Source of the DNA: Chionoecetes opilio
Lineage: Eukaryota > Arthropoda > Malacostraca > Decapoda > Majidae
NCBI GenBank assembly: GCA_016584305.1
Contig: JACEEZ010014059.1
Location: 74,322-138,321 of the forward strand
DNA length: 64,000 nucleotides
Direction of reading: 5' to 3'
Made by a program: the position numbers and the translations under genes. Below the pieces are notes generated by a model. The model searched no databases and was not told the DNA's origin. It saw only the letters and a list, made by a program, of their open reading frames with translations. How positions within the stretch are numbered: position 1 is the stretch's first letter; every line of letters begins with the position of its first letter. Below are positions 13,921 through 26,678 of the stretch, one piece after another.

Positions 13921-15003
13921 TAGGTGCAAATTATTCTAAAAAAAAGGATTGTATACTCAATTGTATAGGAAACCAGCATATTATCACCGATAAACTAGCT
14001 AAAATCATCTGAAAAGAACACATTTTGAGGCGTTATAAGGCACTTATCATAAGGTTAAATTCCTTCTATTAATGATATAAGACCAACCAATTAACAAGAA
14101 ATTATTGAAAAACACGTATAATATAAATTGTATCACAATATAGAGTATCAAACTCCTATTATAAGCTTACAGTAGTTTTAAATAGAAATTTCTAACGCAA
14201 AAAACTATTAATACCACATTTGAAATTTTACTCTATCAAAAAAAGGGACTACGTGAATAATGTCACAATTTTCGGACATATTTATAAAACTCAAAAATAC
14301 ATAAAAACACTTGAAAAACGAGTTTTTTTAAGAATAAAATAGAACATAAATTTCATGAAACTACATATTTAAGCTCTTAATATTCATAAAATAGATTTGT
14401 GTAAAAGTGCTGAATAATGTCAAATTATTTGACATTTTAAGGCTTCAAAATATGCATTAAAAAACTTCAAAAAACGTGTTTGATGATTAAAATGATACTT
14501 AAATGTCAGAAATGATATTTTTGAAAGACCTCATAAACCATTGTAAAATATAGTTGTGTAAGAGTGACTGAATTAATGTCAAATTTCGACATTTTTATTT
14601 TTCTAGCCTTCAAAAAAACATGGACAATACTTGAAAAAACATTGTTTTAAGATTATAAAATTGATATCAATTACATGAAAAATACTATTTTTGTATAATT
14701 TGTAAAATATGTTGTAGCAAATATCAAAAGCTATTTCGCTACTAAATATAAAGAAATATACTTCCAATTGTAGAAAAAAAACAACTATTCACTGATAAAC
14801 TAGCTAAAATCATGAAAACATACATTTTAAGGGTTATATAGTACAATATGATAAGTAAAACGACTTGTATATATACAATAACGCTACAGTTTACAAGGAA
14901 AACTATGAAAACAAAAAATTTTTTATTTGCAATATACCGTTATTCACAATATAAATAACCTCTTACTCTTCTTTTTATAGCTATAATGTAATGGTAAGTC
15001 TTA
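9504..15003 (+). repeat. Noisy second copy of the 3,222-8,443 higher-order repeat
   Basis: Variant by variant match: GATATG plus ACTTC in one monomer, GATATTTAACTAAT in the next, CTGATAGGTGCAAAATT later, and a composite at the end whose next unit starts TCGGT in both copies. The noisy copy is about 5% longer overall. Either it is a true duplication with poor consensus, or it is an uncorrected read placed beside its own corrected locus. Confidence 0.8.
13921..15003 (+). repeat. Composite unit C3 (noisy, three B)
   Basis: The A' markers and three B sub-repeats (dyads near 14,265, 14,418 and 14,577) are present with scattered insertions and a few deletions. It corresponds to C2, sharing the following TTATCGGTGC. 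Confidence 0.85.
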
Positions 15004-16090
15004 TCGGTGCAAATTTTTCTAAAAAGAGGATTTTATACTTCAATTTGTAGGAAAACAGCTATATATCACCGATAACAGCTAATCTCATTGATAAACCACT
15101 ACATTTTATGGGTTCTAAGCAATAGGATAAGTAAAACGTACTTGGATATATACAATAATCGCAACAGTTTTACAAGAAACTATGGAAAACGCTTGCAATA
15201 TACCGTTATATCACAATAAATAACATATTACTCTTGTATTTATTAGCTTAATGTAATGTAAACTACTTATAGTGCATCTTACTCTAAAAAGAGGATTTGA
15301 TTATTCAAATTGTAGGGGAAAACAAGCTAGAATCACCGATAAACTAGCTAATATCATTGAAAAACACTACCTTTATGGTTTATAGCAATATGATAAGTAA
15401 AAAACTATACTTGATATATACAATAACGCTACAGTTTAAAGAAAACTATGAAAAACGCTTCCGCCAATATACAGTTATATCACAATAAAATAAAGATTAC
15501 TTTCTTCTATTAATAGCTTAATGTAATGTAAGCTACTTATAAGGTGCAAATTATTCTATAAACAAGAGGATTTATACATACCCAATTTCGATAGGAAAAA
15601 CAAGCTAATATATCACCGATAAATAGGGCAAATCATTGAAAAACACACATTGATGGGTTTATAGCAATATGATAAGTAAAACTACTTGTATATTATACAA
15701 TAACGCTACAGTTTACAAGCAAACTATGAAAAAACGCTTGGCAAATTACAGTTATATCACAATAAATAACCCTCTTACTCTTCTATTAAAATAGCTTATT
15801 GTAATGTAACGCGACTTATAGGTTCAAATTATTCTAAAAAGAGGATTTTATACTTAAAATTGTTGGAAAACAAGCTATATATCACCGATATCTAGCTAAT
15901 ATCATTGAAAAACATACAGTATATGGGTTTTATAGCAAATGATAAAGTAAAAAATACTTGCTAATATATACAATAACGCTACAGTTTACTCAAGAAAACT
16001 ATGAAAACGCTTGCAATATACCGTTACTATTAACCAAAACTAACACCTATTACTCTTCTATTTATTAGCTTAATGTAATGTAAGCACTTA
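15004..16090 (+). repeat. A-satellite array, 4 monomers, noisy
   Basis: Four monomers with insertion-type noise. The third and fourth resemble the pair preceding V2 in the reference (the AGG-AA form, then the V1 form with TGTTGG and GATATCTAGC). This series runs straight into another composite, an order not seen in the clean copies. Confidence 0.85.
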
Positions 16091-17192
16091 TAGGTGTCAA
16101 AATATATTACTAAAAAAAAGGTTGTATACTTCAATTTGTAGGACAACAAGCTATATATCACCGATAACTAGCTAAAATCCATTGACAAAGAAACACATTC
16201 TCTGAGGGTATAAAGCATGTAATCAATACTAGGTAATTATCCTTCTATCAGTAATGATATAAAAAAACAATTCAACAACGAAACTATGACCAAAACAAGG
16301 ACTATAATACACAATTGTATCCACAATATAGAGTCTCAAACTCCTCATTTATAGCTTACAGTAGTTTAAAATAGAAATTTCTAACGCAAACAACTTTAAA
16401 TACCACATTTTGAATTTCTCTATCAAAAAAAAAAAAGGGCTGAATAATGTCAATTCGACCATTTTTAGCCCTCAAAAAACACATTAAAACACTTTGAAAA
16501 AACGTTGTTTTTTAAGGAATAAATATTGATACAAAATTTCATGAAAAAACATATTTTAAGCTCGTAATTATAACATATAGGTTGTGTAAAAGTGCTGAAT
16601 AATGTCAAATTTTGACCATTTTAAGGCTGTTCAATAAAATGCATTAAAATACATGAACAAACGTGTTTTTAGGATTAAAAATTTGATAACCTAAATTTCA
16701 TTAAAAATGCCTATTTTTAGGCTCAAAAACAATTGTAAATTATAGTTGTGTAAAAGTGCTGAATAATTGTCATATTCGAAATTTTTTAGGCCTTCAAAAA
16801 AACATTGAAATACTTGAAAAAACCATTGTGTACGATTAAAATGAATCATAAATTTCATGAAAATACATATTTTTGCTATTCATTAGTGTAAAATATAATT
16901 GTAGCAAATATCAAAAGCTATTTAGCCTACAGTATATAAAGAAATACTTCAATTTGTGTAGAAAAAAAACAACTCTTCATGATAAACTAGCTAAAATCAT
17001 TGGAAAAACACTAACATTTAAGGGTTTTTTATAGCAATATGAGAAGTAAAACTCACTTGTATATATTACAAAACGCTGCACAGTTACAAGAAATATGAAA
17101 AAACACTTGCAAAATATACTTTTTAACTCACATATATCACGAATAAATAACTCTTACTCTCTATTTAATAGTTAATGTAATGAAGCTACTTA
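16091..17192 (+). repeat. Composite unit C4 (noisy, three B)
   Basis: The diverged A' is recognisable by GAGGGTATAAAGCAT. B dyads lie near 16,449, 16,605 and 16,770, followed by the tail and A''. Homopolymers are expanded, for example a 12-A run before the first B where clean copies have seven. Confidence 0.85.
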
Positions 17193-20100
17193 TACGGTGC
17201 AAATTTTTCTAAAAAGAGGATTTTTATACTTCAATTTTTTCGGTGAAAAACAGCTATATACACGATAACTAGCTAATATCATTGAATACCATACATTTTA
17301 TGGGTTTTATAGCAATATGATAAGTAAATACTACTTGTATATATACAATAACGCTAAAGTGTTACAAGAAATTATGAAAAAAGGTTGCAATTTACAGTTA
17401 TATCACAATAAAATAACCTCTTGCCTTCTTCTATTTAATAAGTGTTATGTAATGTAAGCTACGTTATAGGTGCAAATTATTCTACAAACATGATTTTATA
17501 CTTCAATTTGTAGGAAAACAAGCTATTATCACGATAACTAGCTAATATCATGAAAACACTACATTTTATTGGTTATAGCAATATATAAGTAAAACTACTG
17601 TATATATACAATAACGCTACCCCCCCCCAGTTGACAAGAAACTATGAAAAACGCTTGTAATATACAGTTATATCACAATAAATAACCTATTACTCTTCTA
17701 TTTAATAGCTTAATGTAATGTAAGCTACTTATAGGTGCAAATTATTCAAAAAAGAGGATTTTATACTACAATTTATAGGAAAACAGCTATATATCACCGA
17801 TAACTAGGTAATATCATTGAAAACACTACATTTTATGGGTTTATAGCAATATGATAAGTAAAACTACTTATATATATACAATAACGCTACAGTATACAAG
17901 ACACTATAAAAAACGCCTGCAATATACAGTTATATCACAATAAATAACCTATTACTCTTCTATTTAATAGGTTATTGTAATGTAAGCTACTTATAGGTGC
18001 AAATTATTCTAAAAAGAGGATTTTATACTTCAATTTGTTGGAAAACAGCTATATATCACCGATATCTAGCTAATATCATTGAAAACACAACATTTTATGG
18101 GTTTATAGCAATATGATAAGTAAAACTACTTGTATATATACAATAACGCTACAGTTTACAAGAAACTATGAAAAACGCTTGCAATATACCGTTATATCAC
18201 AATAAATAACCTATTACTCTTCTATTTATTAGCTTAATGTAATGTAAGCTACTTATAGGTCTAATTATTTTAAAAAGAGGATTTTATACATCAATTTGTA
18301 GGAAAACAGCTATATATCACCGATAACTAGCTAATATCATTGAAAACACTACATTTTATGGGTTTATAGCAATATGATAAGTAAAACTACTTGTATATAT
18401 ACAATAACGCTACAGTTTACAAGAAACTATGAAAAACGCTTGCAATATACCGTTATATCACAATAAATAACCTCTTACTCTTATATTTAATAGCTTAATG
18501 TAATGTAAGCTACTTATAGGTCCAAATTATTCTAAAAAGAGGATTTTATACTTCAATTTGTAGGAAAACAGCTATATATCACCGATAACTAGCTAATATC
18601 ATTGAATACACTACATTTTATGGGTTTATAGCAATATGATAAGTAAAACTACTTGTATATATACAATAACGCTACAGTTTACAAGAAACTATGAAAAACG
18701 CTTGCAATATACCGTTATATAACAATAAATAACCTCTTACTCTTCTATTTATTAACTTAATGTAATGTAAGCTACTTATAGGTGGAAATTATTCTAAAAA
18801 GAGGATTTTATACTTCAATTTATAGGAAAACAGCTATATATCACCGATAACTAGCTAATATCATTGAAAACACTACATTTTATGGGTTTATAGCAATATG
18901 ATAAGTAAAACTACTTGTATATATACAATAACGCTACAGTTTACAAGAAACTATGAAAAACGCTTGCAATATACAGTTATATCACAATAAATAACCTATT
19001 ACACTTCTATTTAATAGCTTAATGTAATGTAAGCTACTTATATGTGCAAGTTATTCTAAAAAGAGGATTTTATACTTCAATTTATAGGAAAACAGCTATA
19101 TATCACCGATAACTAGCTAATATCATTGAAAACACTACATTTTATGGGTTTATAGCAATATGATAAGTAAAACTACTTGTATATATACAATAACGCTACA
19201 GTTTACAAGAAACTATGAAAAACGCTTGCAATATACAGTTATATCACACTAAATAACCTATTACTCTTCTATTTAATAGCTTAATGTAATGTAAGCTACT
19301 TATAGGTGCAAATTATTCTAAAAAGAGGATTTTATACTTCAATTTATAGGAAAACAGCTATATATCACCGATAACTAGCTAATATCATTGAAAACACTAC
19401 ATTTTATGGGTTTATAGCAATATGATAAGTAGAACTACTTGTATATATACAATAACGTTACAGTTTACAAGAAACTATGAAAAACGCTTGCAATATACCG
19501 TTATATCACAATAAATAACCTCTTACCCTTCTATTTATTAGCTTAATGTAATGTAAGCTACTTATAGGTGCATCTTACTCTAAAATGAGGATTTTATACT
19601 TCAATTTGTAGGAAAACAGCTATATATCACCGATAACTAGCTAATATCATTGAAAACACTACATTTTATGGGTTTATAGCAATATGATATGTAAAACTAC
19701 TTGTATATATACAATAACGCTACAGTTTACAAGAAACTATGAAAAACGCTTCCAATATAACAGTTATATCACACTAAATAACCTATTACTCTTCTATTTA
19801 ATAGCTTAATGTAATGTAAGCTACTTATAGGTACAAATTATTCTAAAAAGAGGATTTTATACTTCAATTTATAGGAAAACAGCTATATATCACCGATAAC
19901 TAGCTAATATCATTGAAAACACTACATTTTATGGGTTTATAGCAATATGATAAGTAACACTAATTGTATATATACAATAACGCTACAGTTTACAAGAAAC
20001 TGTGAAAAACACTTAAAATATACCGTTACATAACAATAAATAACCTATTACTCTTCTATTTATTAGCTTAATGTAATGTAAGCTACTTATAGGTGCAAAT

Positions 20101-20624
20101 TATTCTAAAAAGAGGATTTTATACTTCAATTTGTAGGAAAACAGCTATATATCACCGATAAGTAGTTAATATCATTGAAAACACTACATTTTATGGGTTT
20201 ATAGCAATATGATAAGTAAAACTACTTGTATATATACAATAACGCTACAGTTTACAAGAAACTATGAAAAACGCTTGCAATACACCGTTATATCACAATA
20301 AATAACCTCTTACTCTTATATTTAATAGCTTAATGTAATGTAAGCTACTTATAGGTGCAAATTATTCTAAAAAGAGGATTTTATACTTCAATTTATAGGA
20401 AAACAGCTATATATCACCGATAACTAGCTAATATCATTGAAAAAAACTACATTTTATGGGTTATGCAATATGATAAGTAGAACTATGAATAATAGTAAGT
20501 TAAAAACTAAACTAATACGTATATCACAAACAGCTATATATCAACGAAATAGATAATATCATTGAAAACACTACATTTTATGGGTTTATAGCAATATGAT
20601 AAGTAAAACTACTTGTATATATAC
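17193..20624 (+). repeat. A-satellite array, about 13 monomers
   Basis: The array is noisy until about 17,640, where a run of nine C is followed abruptly by clean sequence. From there a variant series matching about 2,870-4,006 appears (CGCTTGTAAT, the AGGTAAT form, V1, V2, V3), then V6, V5, V8 and V9. A scrambled fragment lies at about 20,460-20,545 just before the gap. Confidence 0.92.
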
Positions 20625-21066
20625 NNNNNNNNNNNNNNNNNNNNNNNNNNNNNNNNNNNNNNNNNNNNNNNNNNNNNNNNNNNNNNNNNNNNNNNNNNNN
20701 NNNNNNNNNNNNNNNNNNNNNNNNNNNNNNNNNNNNNNNNNNNNNNNNNNNNNNNNNNNNNNNNNNNNNNNNNNNNNNNNNNNNNNNNNNNNNNNNNNNN
20801 NNNNNNNNNNNNNNNNNNNNNNNNNNNNNNNNNNNNNNNNNNNNNNNNNNNNNNNNNNNNNNNNNNNNNNNNNNNNNNNNNNNNNNNNNNNNNNNNNNNN
20901 NNNNNNNNNNNNNNNNNNNNNNNNNNNNNNNNNNNNNNNNNNNNNNNNNNNNNNNNNNNNNNNNNNNNNNNNNNNNNNNNNNNNNNNNNNNNNNNNNNNN
21001 NNNNNNNNNNNNNNNNNNNNNNNNNNNNNNNNNNNNNNNNNNNNNNNNNNNNNNNNNNNNNNNNNN
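20625..21066. other. Assembly gap (442 N)
   Basis: A run of N inside the A array. The left flank ends within the 14-bp palindrome region and the right flank resumes a few bases later in the monomer. About 1.7 monomers of sequence are therefore represented. Frames that appear to cross it have no meaning. Confidence 0.99.
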
Positions 21067-23012
21067 AACTAACGTTACAGTTTACAAGAAACTATGAAAA
21101 ACGCTTGCAATATACAGTTATATCACAATAAATAACCTATTACACTTCTATTTAATAGCTTAATGTAATGTAAGCTACTTATATGTGCAAATTATTCTAA
21201 AAAGAGGATTTTATACTTCAATTTATAGGAAAACAGCTATATATCACCGATAACTAGCTAATATCATTGAAAACACTACATTTTATGGGTTTATAGCAAT
21301 ATTATAAGTAAAACTACTTGTATATATACAATGACGCTACAGTTTACAAGAAACTATGAAAAACGCTTGCAATATACCGTTATATAACAATAAATAACCT
21401 CTTACTCTTCTATTTATTAACTTAATGTAATGTAAGCTACTTATAGGTGGAAATTATTCTAAAAAGAGGATTTTATACATCAATTTATAGGAACACAGCT
21501 ATATATCACCGATAACTAGCTAATATCATTGAAAACACTACATTTTATGGGTTTATAGCAATACGATAAGTAAAACTACTTGTATATATACAATAACGTT
21601 ACAGTTTACAAGAAACTATGAAAAATGCTTGCAATATACCGTTATATCACAATAAATAACCTCTTACTCTTCTATTTATTACTTAAAGTAAGTAAGCTAC
21701 TTATAGGTGCATTTTATTCTAAAAAGAGGATTTTATACTTCACTTTGTAGGAAAACAGCTATATATCACCGATAACTAGCTAATATCATTGAAAACACTA
21801 CATTTTATGGGTTTATAGCAATATGATAAGTAAAACTACTTGTATATATACAATAACGCTACAGTTTACAAGAAACTATGAAAAACGCTAGCAATATACA
21901 GTTATATCACACTAAATAACCTATTACTCTTCTATTTAATAGCTTAATGTAATGTAAGCTACTTATAGGGACAAATTATTCTAAAAAGAGGATTTTATAC
22001 TTCAATTTATAGGAAAACAGCTATATATCACCGATAACTAGCTAATATCATTGAAAACACTACATTTTATGGGTTTATAGCAATATGATAAGTAACACTA
22101 ATTGTATATATACAATAACGCTACAGTTTACAAGAAACTGTGAAAAACACTTAAAATACTACCGTTACATAACAATAAATAACCTTTACTCTTCTATTTA
22201 TTTAGCTTAATGTAATGTAAGCTACTTATAGGTGCAAATTATTCTAAAAAGAGATTTTATACTTCAATTTGTAGGAAAACAGCTATTATATCACCGATTA
22301 AAGTAGTTATATCATTGAAAACACTACATTTTGGTTATATACAATATGATAAGTAAAACTACTTGTATATATACAATAACGCTACAGTTTACAAGAAACT
22401 ATGAAAAACGCTTGCAATACACCGTTATATCACAATAAATAACCTCTTACTCTTATATTTAATAGCTTAATGTAATGTAAGCTACTTATAGGTGCAAATT
22501 ATTCTAAAAAGAGGATTTTATACCTCAATTTATAGGAAAACAGCTATATATCACCGATAACTAGCTAATATCATTGAAAACACTACATTTTATGGGTTTA
22601 TAGCAATATGATAAGTAAAACTACTTGTATATATACAATAACGCTACAGTTTACAAGAAACTATGAAAAACGCTTGCAATACACCGTTATATCACAATAA
22701 ATAACCTCTTACTCTTATATTTAATAGCTTAATGTAATGTAAGCTACTTATAGGTCCAAATTATTCTAAAAAGAGGATTTTATACTTCAATTTGTAGGAA
22801 AACAGTTATATATCACCGATAACTAGCTAATATCATTGAAAACACTACATTTTATGGGTTTATAGCAATATGATAAGTAAAACTACTTGTATATATACAA
22901 TAACGCTACAGTTTACAAGAAACTATGAAAAACGCTTGCAATATACCGTTATATAACAATAAATAACCTATTAATCTTCTATTTATCAGCTTAATGTAAT
23001 GTAAGCTACTTA
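21067..23012 (+). repeat. A-satellite array, about 7.5 monomers (V5-V6-V7-V8-V9 series)
   Basis: Starts with the end of a V4-like monomer, then V5 (TATATGTGC), V6 (GGTGGAAA), V7 (CTTCACTTTG), V8 (GGGACAAA, GTAACACTAATTG), V9 with small deletions near 22,290-22,340, and two more monomers before C5. It repeats the order seen at about 4,150-5,580. Confidence 0.95.
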
Positions 23013-23205
23013 TAGGTGCAAATTATTCTAAAAAAAAGGATTGTATACTTCAATTTGTAGGAAAACAGCTATATATCACCGATAACTAGCTAAAATCATT
23101 GAAAAGAACACGTTTTGAGGGTATAAAGCATTATCATAAGGTAAATTCCTTCTATTAATGATATAACACAACAATTAACAAGAAACTATGAAAAACACGT
23201 ATAAT

Positions 23206-23217
23206 ATACAATTGTAT
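23206..23217. other. Perfect 12-bp palindrome in A'
   Basis: ATACAATTGTAT is self-complementary. It lies in A' where ordinary A has ATATACCGTTATATC, so A' has gained a different dyad at that place while losing the 14-bp one. It is present in nearly all clean composite units. Confidence 0.65.
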
Positions 23218-23489
23218 CACAATATAGAATCTCAAACTCCTATTATAAGCTTACAGTAGTTTAAAATAGAAATTTCTAACGAAAACAACTATAATACCAC
23301 ATTTTGAATTTCTCTATCAAAAAAAGGGTTGAATAATGTCAATTTTCGACATTTTTTGGCCATTCAAAAATTCATTAAAACACTTGAAAAAACGTTGTTT
23401 TAGGAATAAAATTGATACATATATTTCATGAAAAATACATATTTTAAGCTTTTAATATTATAAAATATAGTTGTGTAAAAGTGCTGAAT

Positions 23490-23508
23490 AATGTCAAATT
23501 TTGACATT
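23490..23508. other. 19-bp palindrome in sub-repeat B2
   Basis: AATGTCAAATTTTGACATT has perfect 9-bp arms around a single central T. B3 has one mismatched pair and B1 two, but the outer six pairs (AATGTC / GACATT) are kept in clean B copies with few exceptions. It is a candidate binding site for a dimeric DNA-binding protein; no partner can be named. Confidence 0.8.
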
Positions 23509-24058
23509 TTTAAGGCTTTTAAAAATGCATTAAAATACTTGAAAAAACGTTGTTTTTTAGGATTAAAATTGATACCTAAATTTCATGAAAATGCATATTT
23601 TTAGCTCATAACATTGTAAAATATAGTTGTGTAAAAGTGCTGAATAATGTCAAATTTCGACATTTTTTAGCCTTTCAAAAAAACATTGAAATACTTGAAA
23701 AAAAAATTTGTTTTAAGATTAAAATTGATATCTAAATTGCATGAAAAATACATATTTTTAGCTATTAATTTTGTAAAATATAGTTGTAGCAAATATCAAA
23801 AGCTATTTAGCTACATATATAAAGAAATATACTTCAATTTGTAGAAAAAAACAACTCTTCACTGATAACTAGCTAAAATCATTGAAAACACTACATTTTT
23901 AGGGTTTATAGCAATATGATAAGTAAAACTACTTGTATATATACAATAACGCTACAGTTTACAAGAAACTATAAAAAACACTTGCAATATACCGTTATAT
24001 CACAATAAATAACCTCTTACTCTTTTATTTAATAGCTTAATGTAATGTAAGCTACTTA

Positions 24059-24844
24059 TAGGTGCAAATTTTTCTAAAAAGAGGATTTTATACATCAATT
24101 TGTAGGAAAACAGCTATATATCACCGATAACTAGCTAATATCATTGAAAACACTACATTTTATGGGTTTATAGCAATATGATAAGTAAAACTACTTGTAT
24201 ATATACAATAACGTTACAGTTTACAAGAAACTATGAAAAACGCTTGCAATATACCGATATATCACAATAAATAACCTCTTACTCTTCTATTTATTAGCTT
24301 AATGTAATGTAAGCTACTTATAGGTGCATCTTTCTCTAAAAAGAGGATTTTATTTTTCAATGTGTAGGAAAACAGCTATATATCACCGATAACTAGCTAA
24401 TATCATTGAAAACACTACATTTTATGGGTTTATAGCAATATGATAAGTAAAAATACTTGTATATATATAATAACGCTACAGTTTACAAGAAACTATGAAA
24501 AACGCTTGATATATACCGTTATATCACAATTAATAACCTCTTACTCTTATATTTAATAGCTTAATAATTGTAAAGCTACTTATAGGTGCAAATTATTCTA
24601 AAAAGGGGATTTTATACTTCAAGTTGTAGGAAAACAGCTATATATCACCGATAACTAACTAATATCATTGAAAACACAACATTTTATTGATTTATAGCAA
24701 TATGATAAGTAAAACTACTTGTATATATACAATAACGCTACAGTTTACAAGAAACTATGAAAAACGCTTGCAATATACAGTTATATCACAATAAATAACC
24801 TCTTACTCTTCTATTTAATAGCTTTATGTAATGTAAGCTACTTA
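24059..24844 (+). repeat. A-satellite array, 3 monomers (first copy of 1.84-kb repeat)
   Basis: Exactly 786 bp (3 x 262). Markers are ATACATC in the first monomer, TTTTTCAATGTGTAGG and GCTTGATATATACC in the second, and AAAAGGGGATT, CAAGTTGTAGG and TTTATTGATTTATAGC in the third. The same three recur before C7. Confidence 0.96.
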
Positions 24845-25889
24845 TAGGTGCAATTAATTCTAAAAAGAGGATTGTATACTTCAATTTGTAGGAAAACAGC
24901 TATATATCACCGATAACTAGCTAAACTCATTGAAAAGAACACATTTTGAGGGTATAAAGCATTATCATAAGGTAAATTCCTTCTATTAATGATATAACAC
25001 AACAATTAACAAGAAACTATGAAAAACACATATAATATACAATTGTATCACAATATAGACTCTCAAACTCCTATTATAAGCTTACAGTAGTTTAAAATAG
25101 AAATTTCTAACGCAAACAACTATAATACAACATTTTGAATTTCTCTATCAAAAAAAGGGCTGAATAATGTCAATTTTCGACATTTTTTAGCTCATTAAAA
25201 ATACATTAAAACACTTCAAAAAAACGTTGTTTTTAAGAATAAAATTGATACATAAATTTCATGAAAAATACATATTTTAAACTCTTAATATTATAAAATA
25301 TAGTTGTGTAAAAGTGCTGAATAATGTCAAATTATGACATTTTTAAGGCTTTCCAAAATGCATTAAAATACTTGAAAAAACGTTGTTTTTAGGATTAAAA
25401 TTGATACCTAAATTTCATGAAAATGCATATTTTTAGCTCATAACATTGTAAAATATAGTTGTGTAAAAGTGCTGAATAATGTCAAATTTCGACATTTTTT
25501 AGCTTTTCAAAAAAACATTGAAATACTTGAAAAAATACTGTTTTAAGATTAAAATTGATATCTAAATTTCATGAAAAATACATATTTTTAGCTATTAATT
25601 TTGTAAAATATAGTTGTAGCAAATATCAAAAGCTATTTAGCTACATATATAAAGAAATATACTTCAATTTGTAGAAAAAAACAAACTCTTCACTGATAAC
25701 TAGCTAAAATCATTGAAAACACTACATTTTTAGGGTTTATAGCAATATGATAAGTAAAACTACTTGTATATATACAATAACGCTACAGTTTACAAGAAAC
25801 TATAAAAAACACTTGCAATATACCGTTATATCACAATAAATAACCTCTTACTCTTTTATTTAATAGCTTAATGTAATGTAAGCTACTTA
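24845..25889 (+). repeat. Composite unit C6 (three B)
   Basis: Clean unit with private changes (CTAAACTCATTG, ACACATATAATA, AGCTCATTAAAAATAC). These are shared with C7 and, inverted, with C18. Confidence 0.96.
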
Positions 25890-26678
25890 TAGGTGCAAAT
25901 TTTTTCTAAAAAGAGGATTTTATACATCAATTTGTAGGAAAACAGCTATATATCACCGATAACTAGCTAATATCATTGAAAACACTACATTTTATGGGTT
26001 TATAGCAATATGATAAGTAAAACTACTTGTATATATACAATAACGTTACAGTTTACAAGAAACTATGAAAAACGCTTGCAATATACCGATATATCACAAT
26101 AAATAACCCTTTACTCTTCTTTTTATTAGCTTAATGTAATGTAAGCTACTTATAGGTGCATTTTTCTCTAAAAAGAGGATTTTATTTTTCAATGTGTAGG
26201 AAAACAGCTATATATCACCGAAAACTAGCTAATATCATTGAAAACACTACATTTTATGGGTTTATAGCAATATGATAAGTAAAAATACTTGGGTATACAT
26301 ATAATAACGCTACAGTTTACAAGAAACTATGAAAAAACGCTTGATATATACCGTTATTTCACAATAATAACCTCTTACTCTTATATTTAATAGCTTAATA
26401 ATTGTAAAGCTACGTATAGGTGCAAATTATTCTAAAAGGGGATTTTATACTTCAAGTTGTAGGAAAACAGCTATATATCACCGATAACTAACTAATATCA
26501 TTGAAAACACAACATTTTATTGATTTATAGCAATATGATAAGAAAAAACTACTTGTATATATACAATAACGCTACAGTTTACAAGAAACTATGAAAAACG
26601 CTTGCAATATACAGTTATATCACAATAAATAACCTCTTACTCTTCTATTTAATAGCTTTATGTAATGTAAGCTACTTA
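25890..26678 (+). repeat. A-satellite array, 3 monomers (second copy)
   Basis: Three monomers sharing every diagnostic variant of the previous copy, with a few single-base differences and small indels near 26,290-26,440. Confidence 0.95.

Larger units (their letters stand above)
23013..24058 (+). repeat. Composite unit C5 (three B)
   Basis: A clean 1,046-bp unit. B3 contains an expanded A run and the base change TTGCATGAAAA. Both recur in inverted C19 and the second in C21, so these units share ancestry. Other markers (ATATATTTCATG) are shared with C1. Confidence 0.96.

Noticed and set aside
20596..21131. Open frames of 158 and 172 codons
   Set aside because: They exist only because the 442-N gap contains no stop codon.
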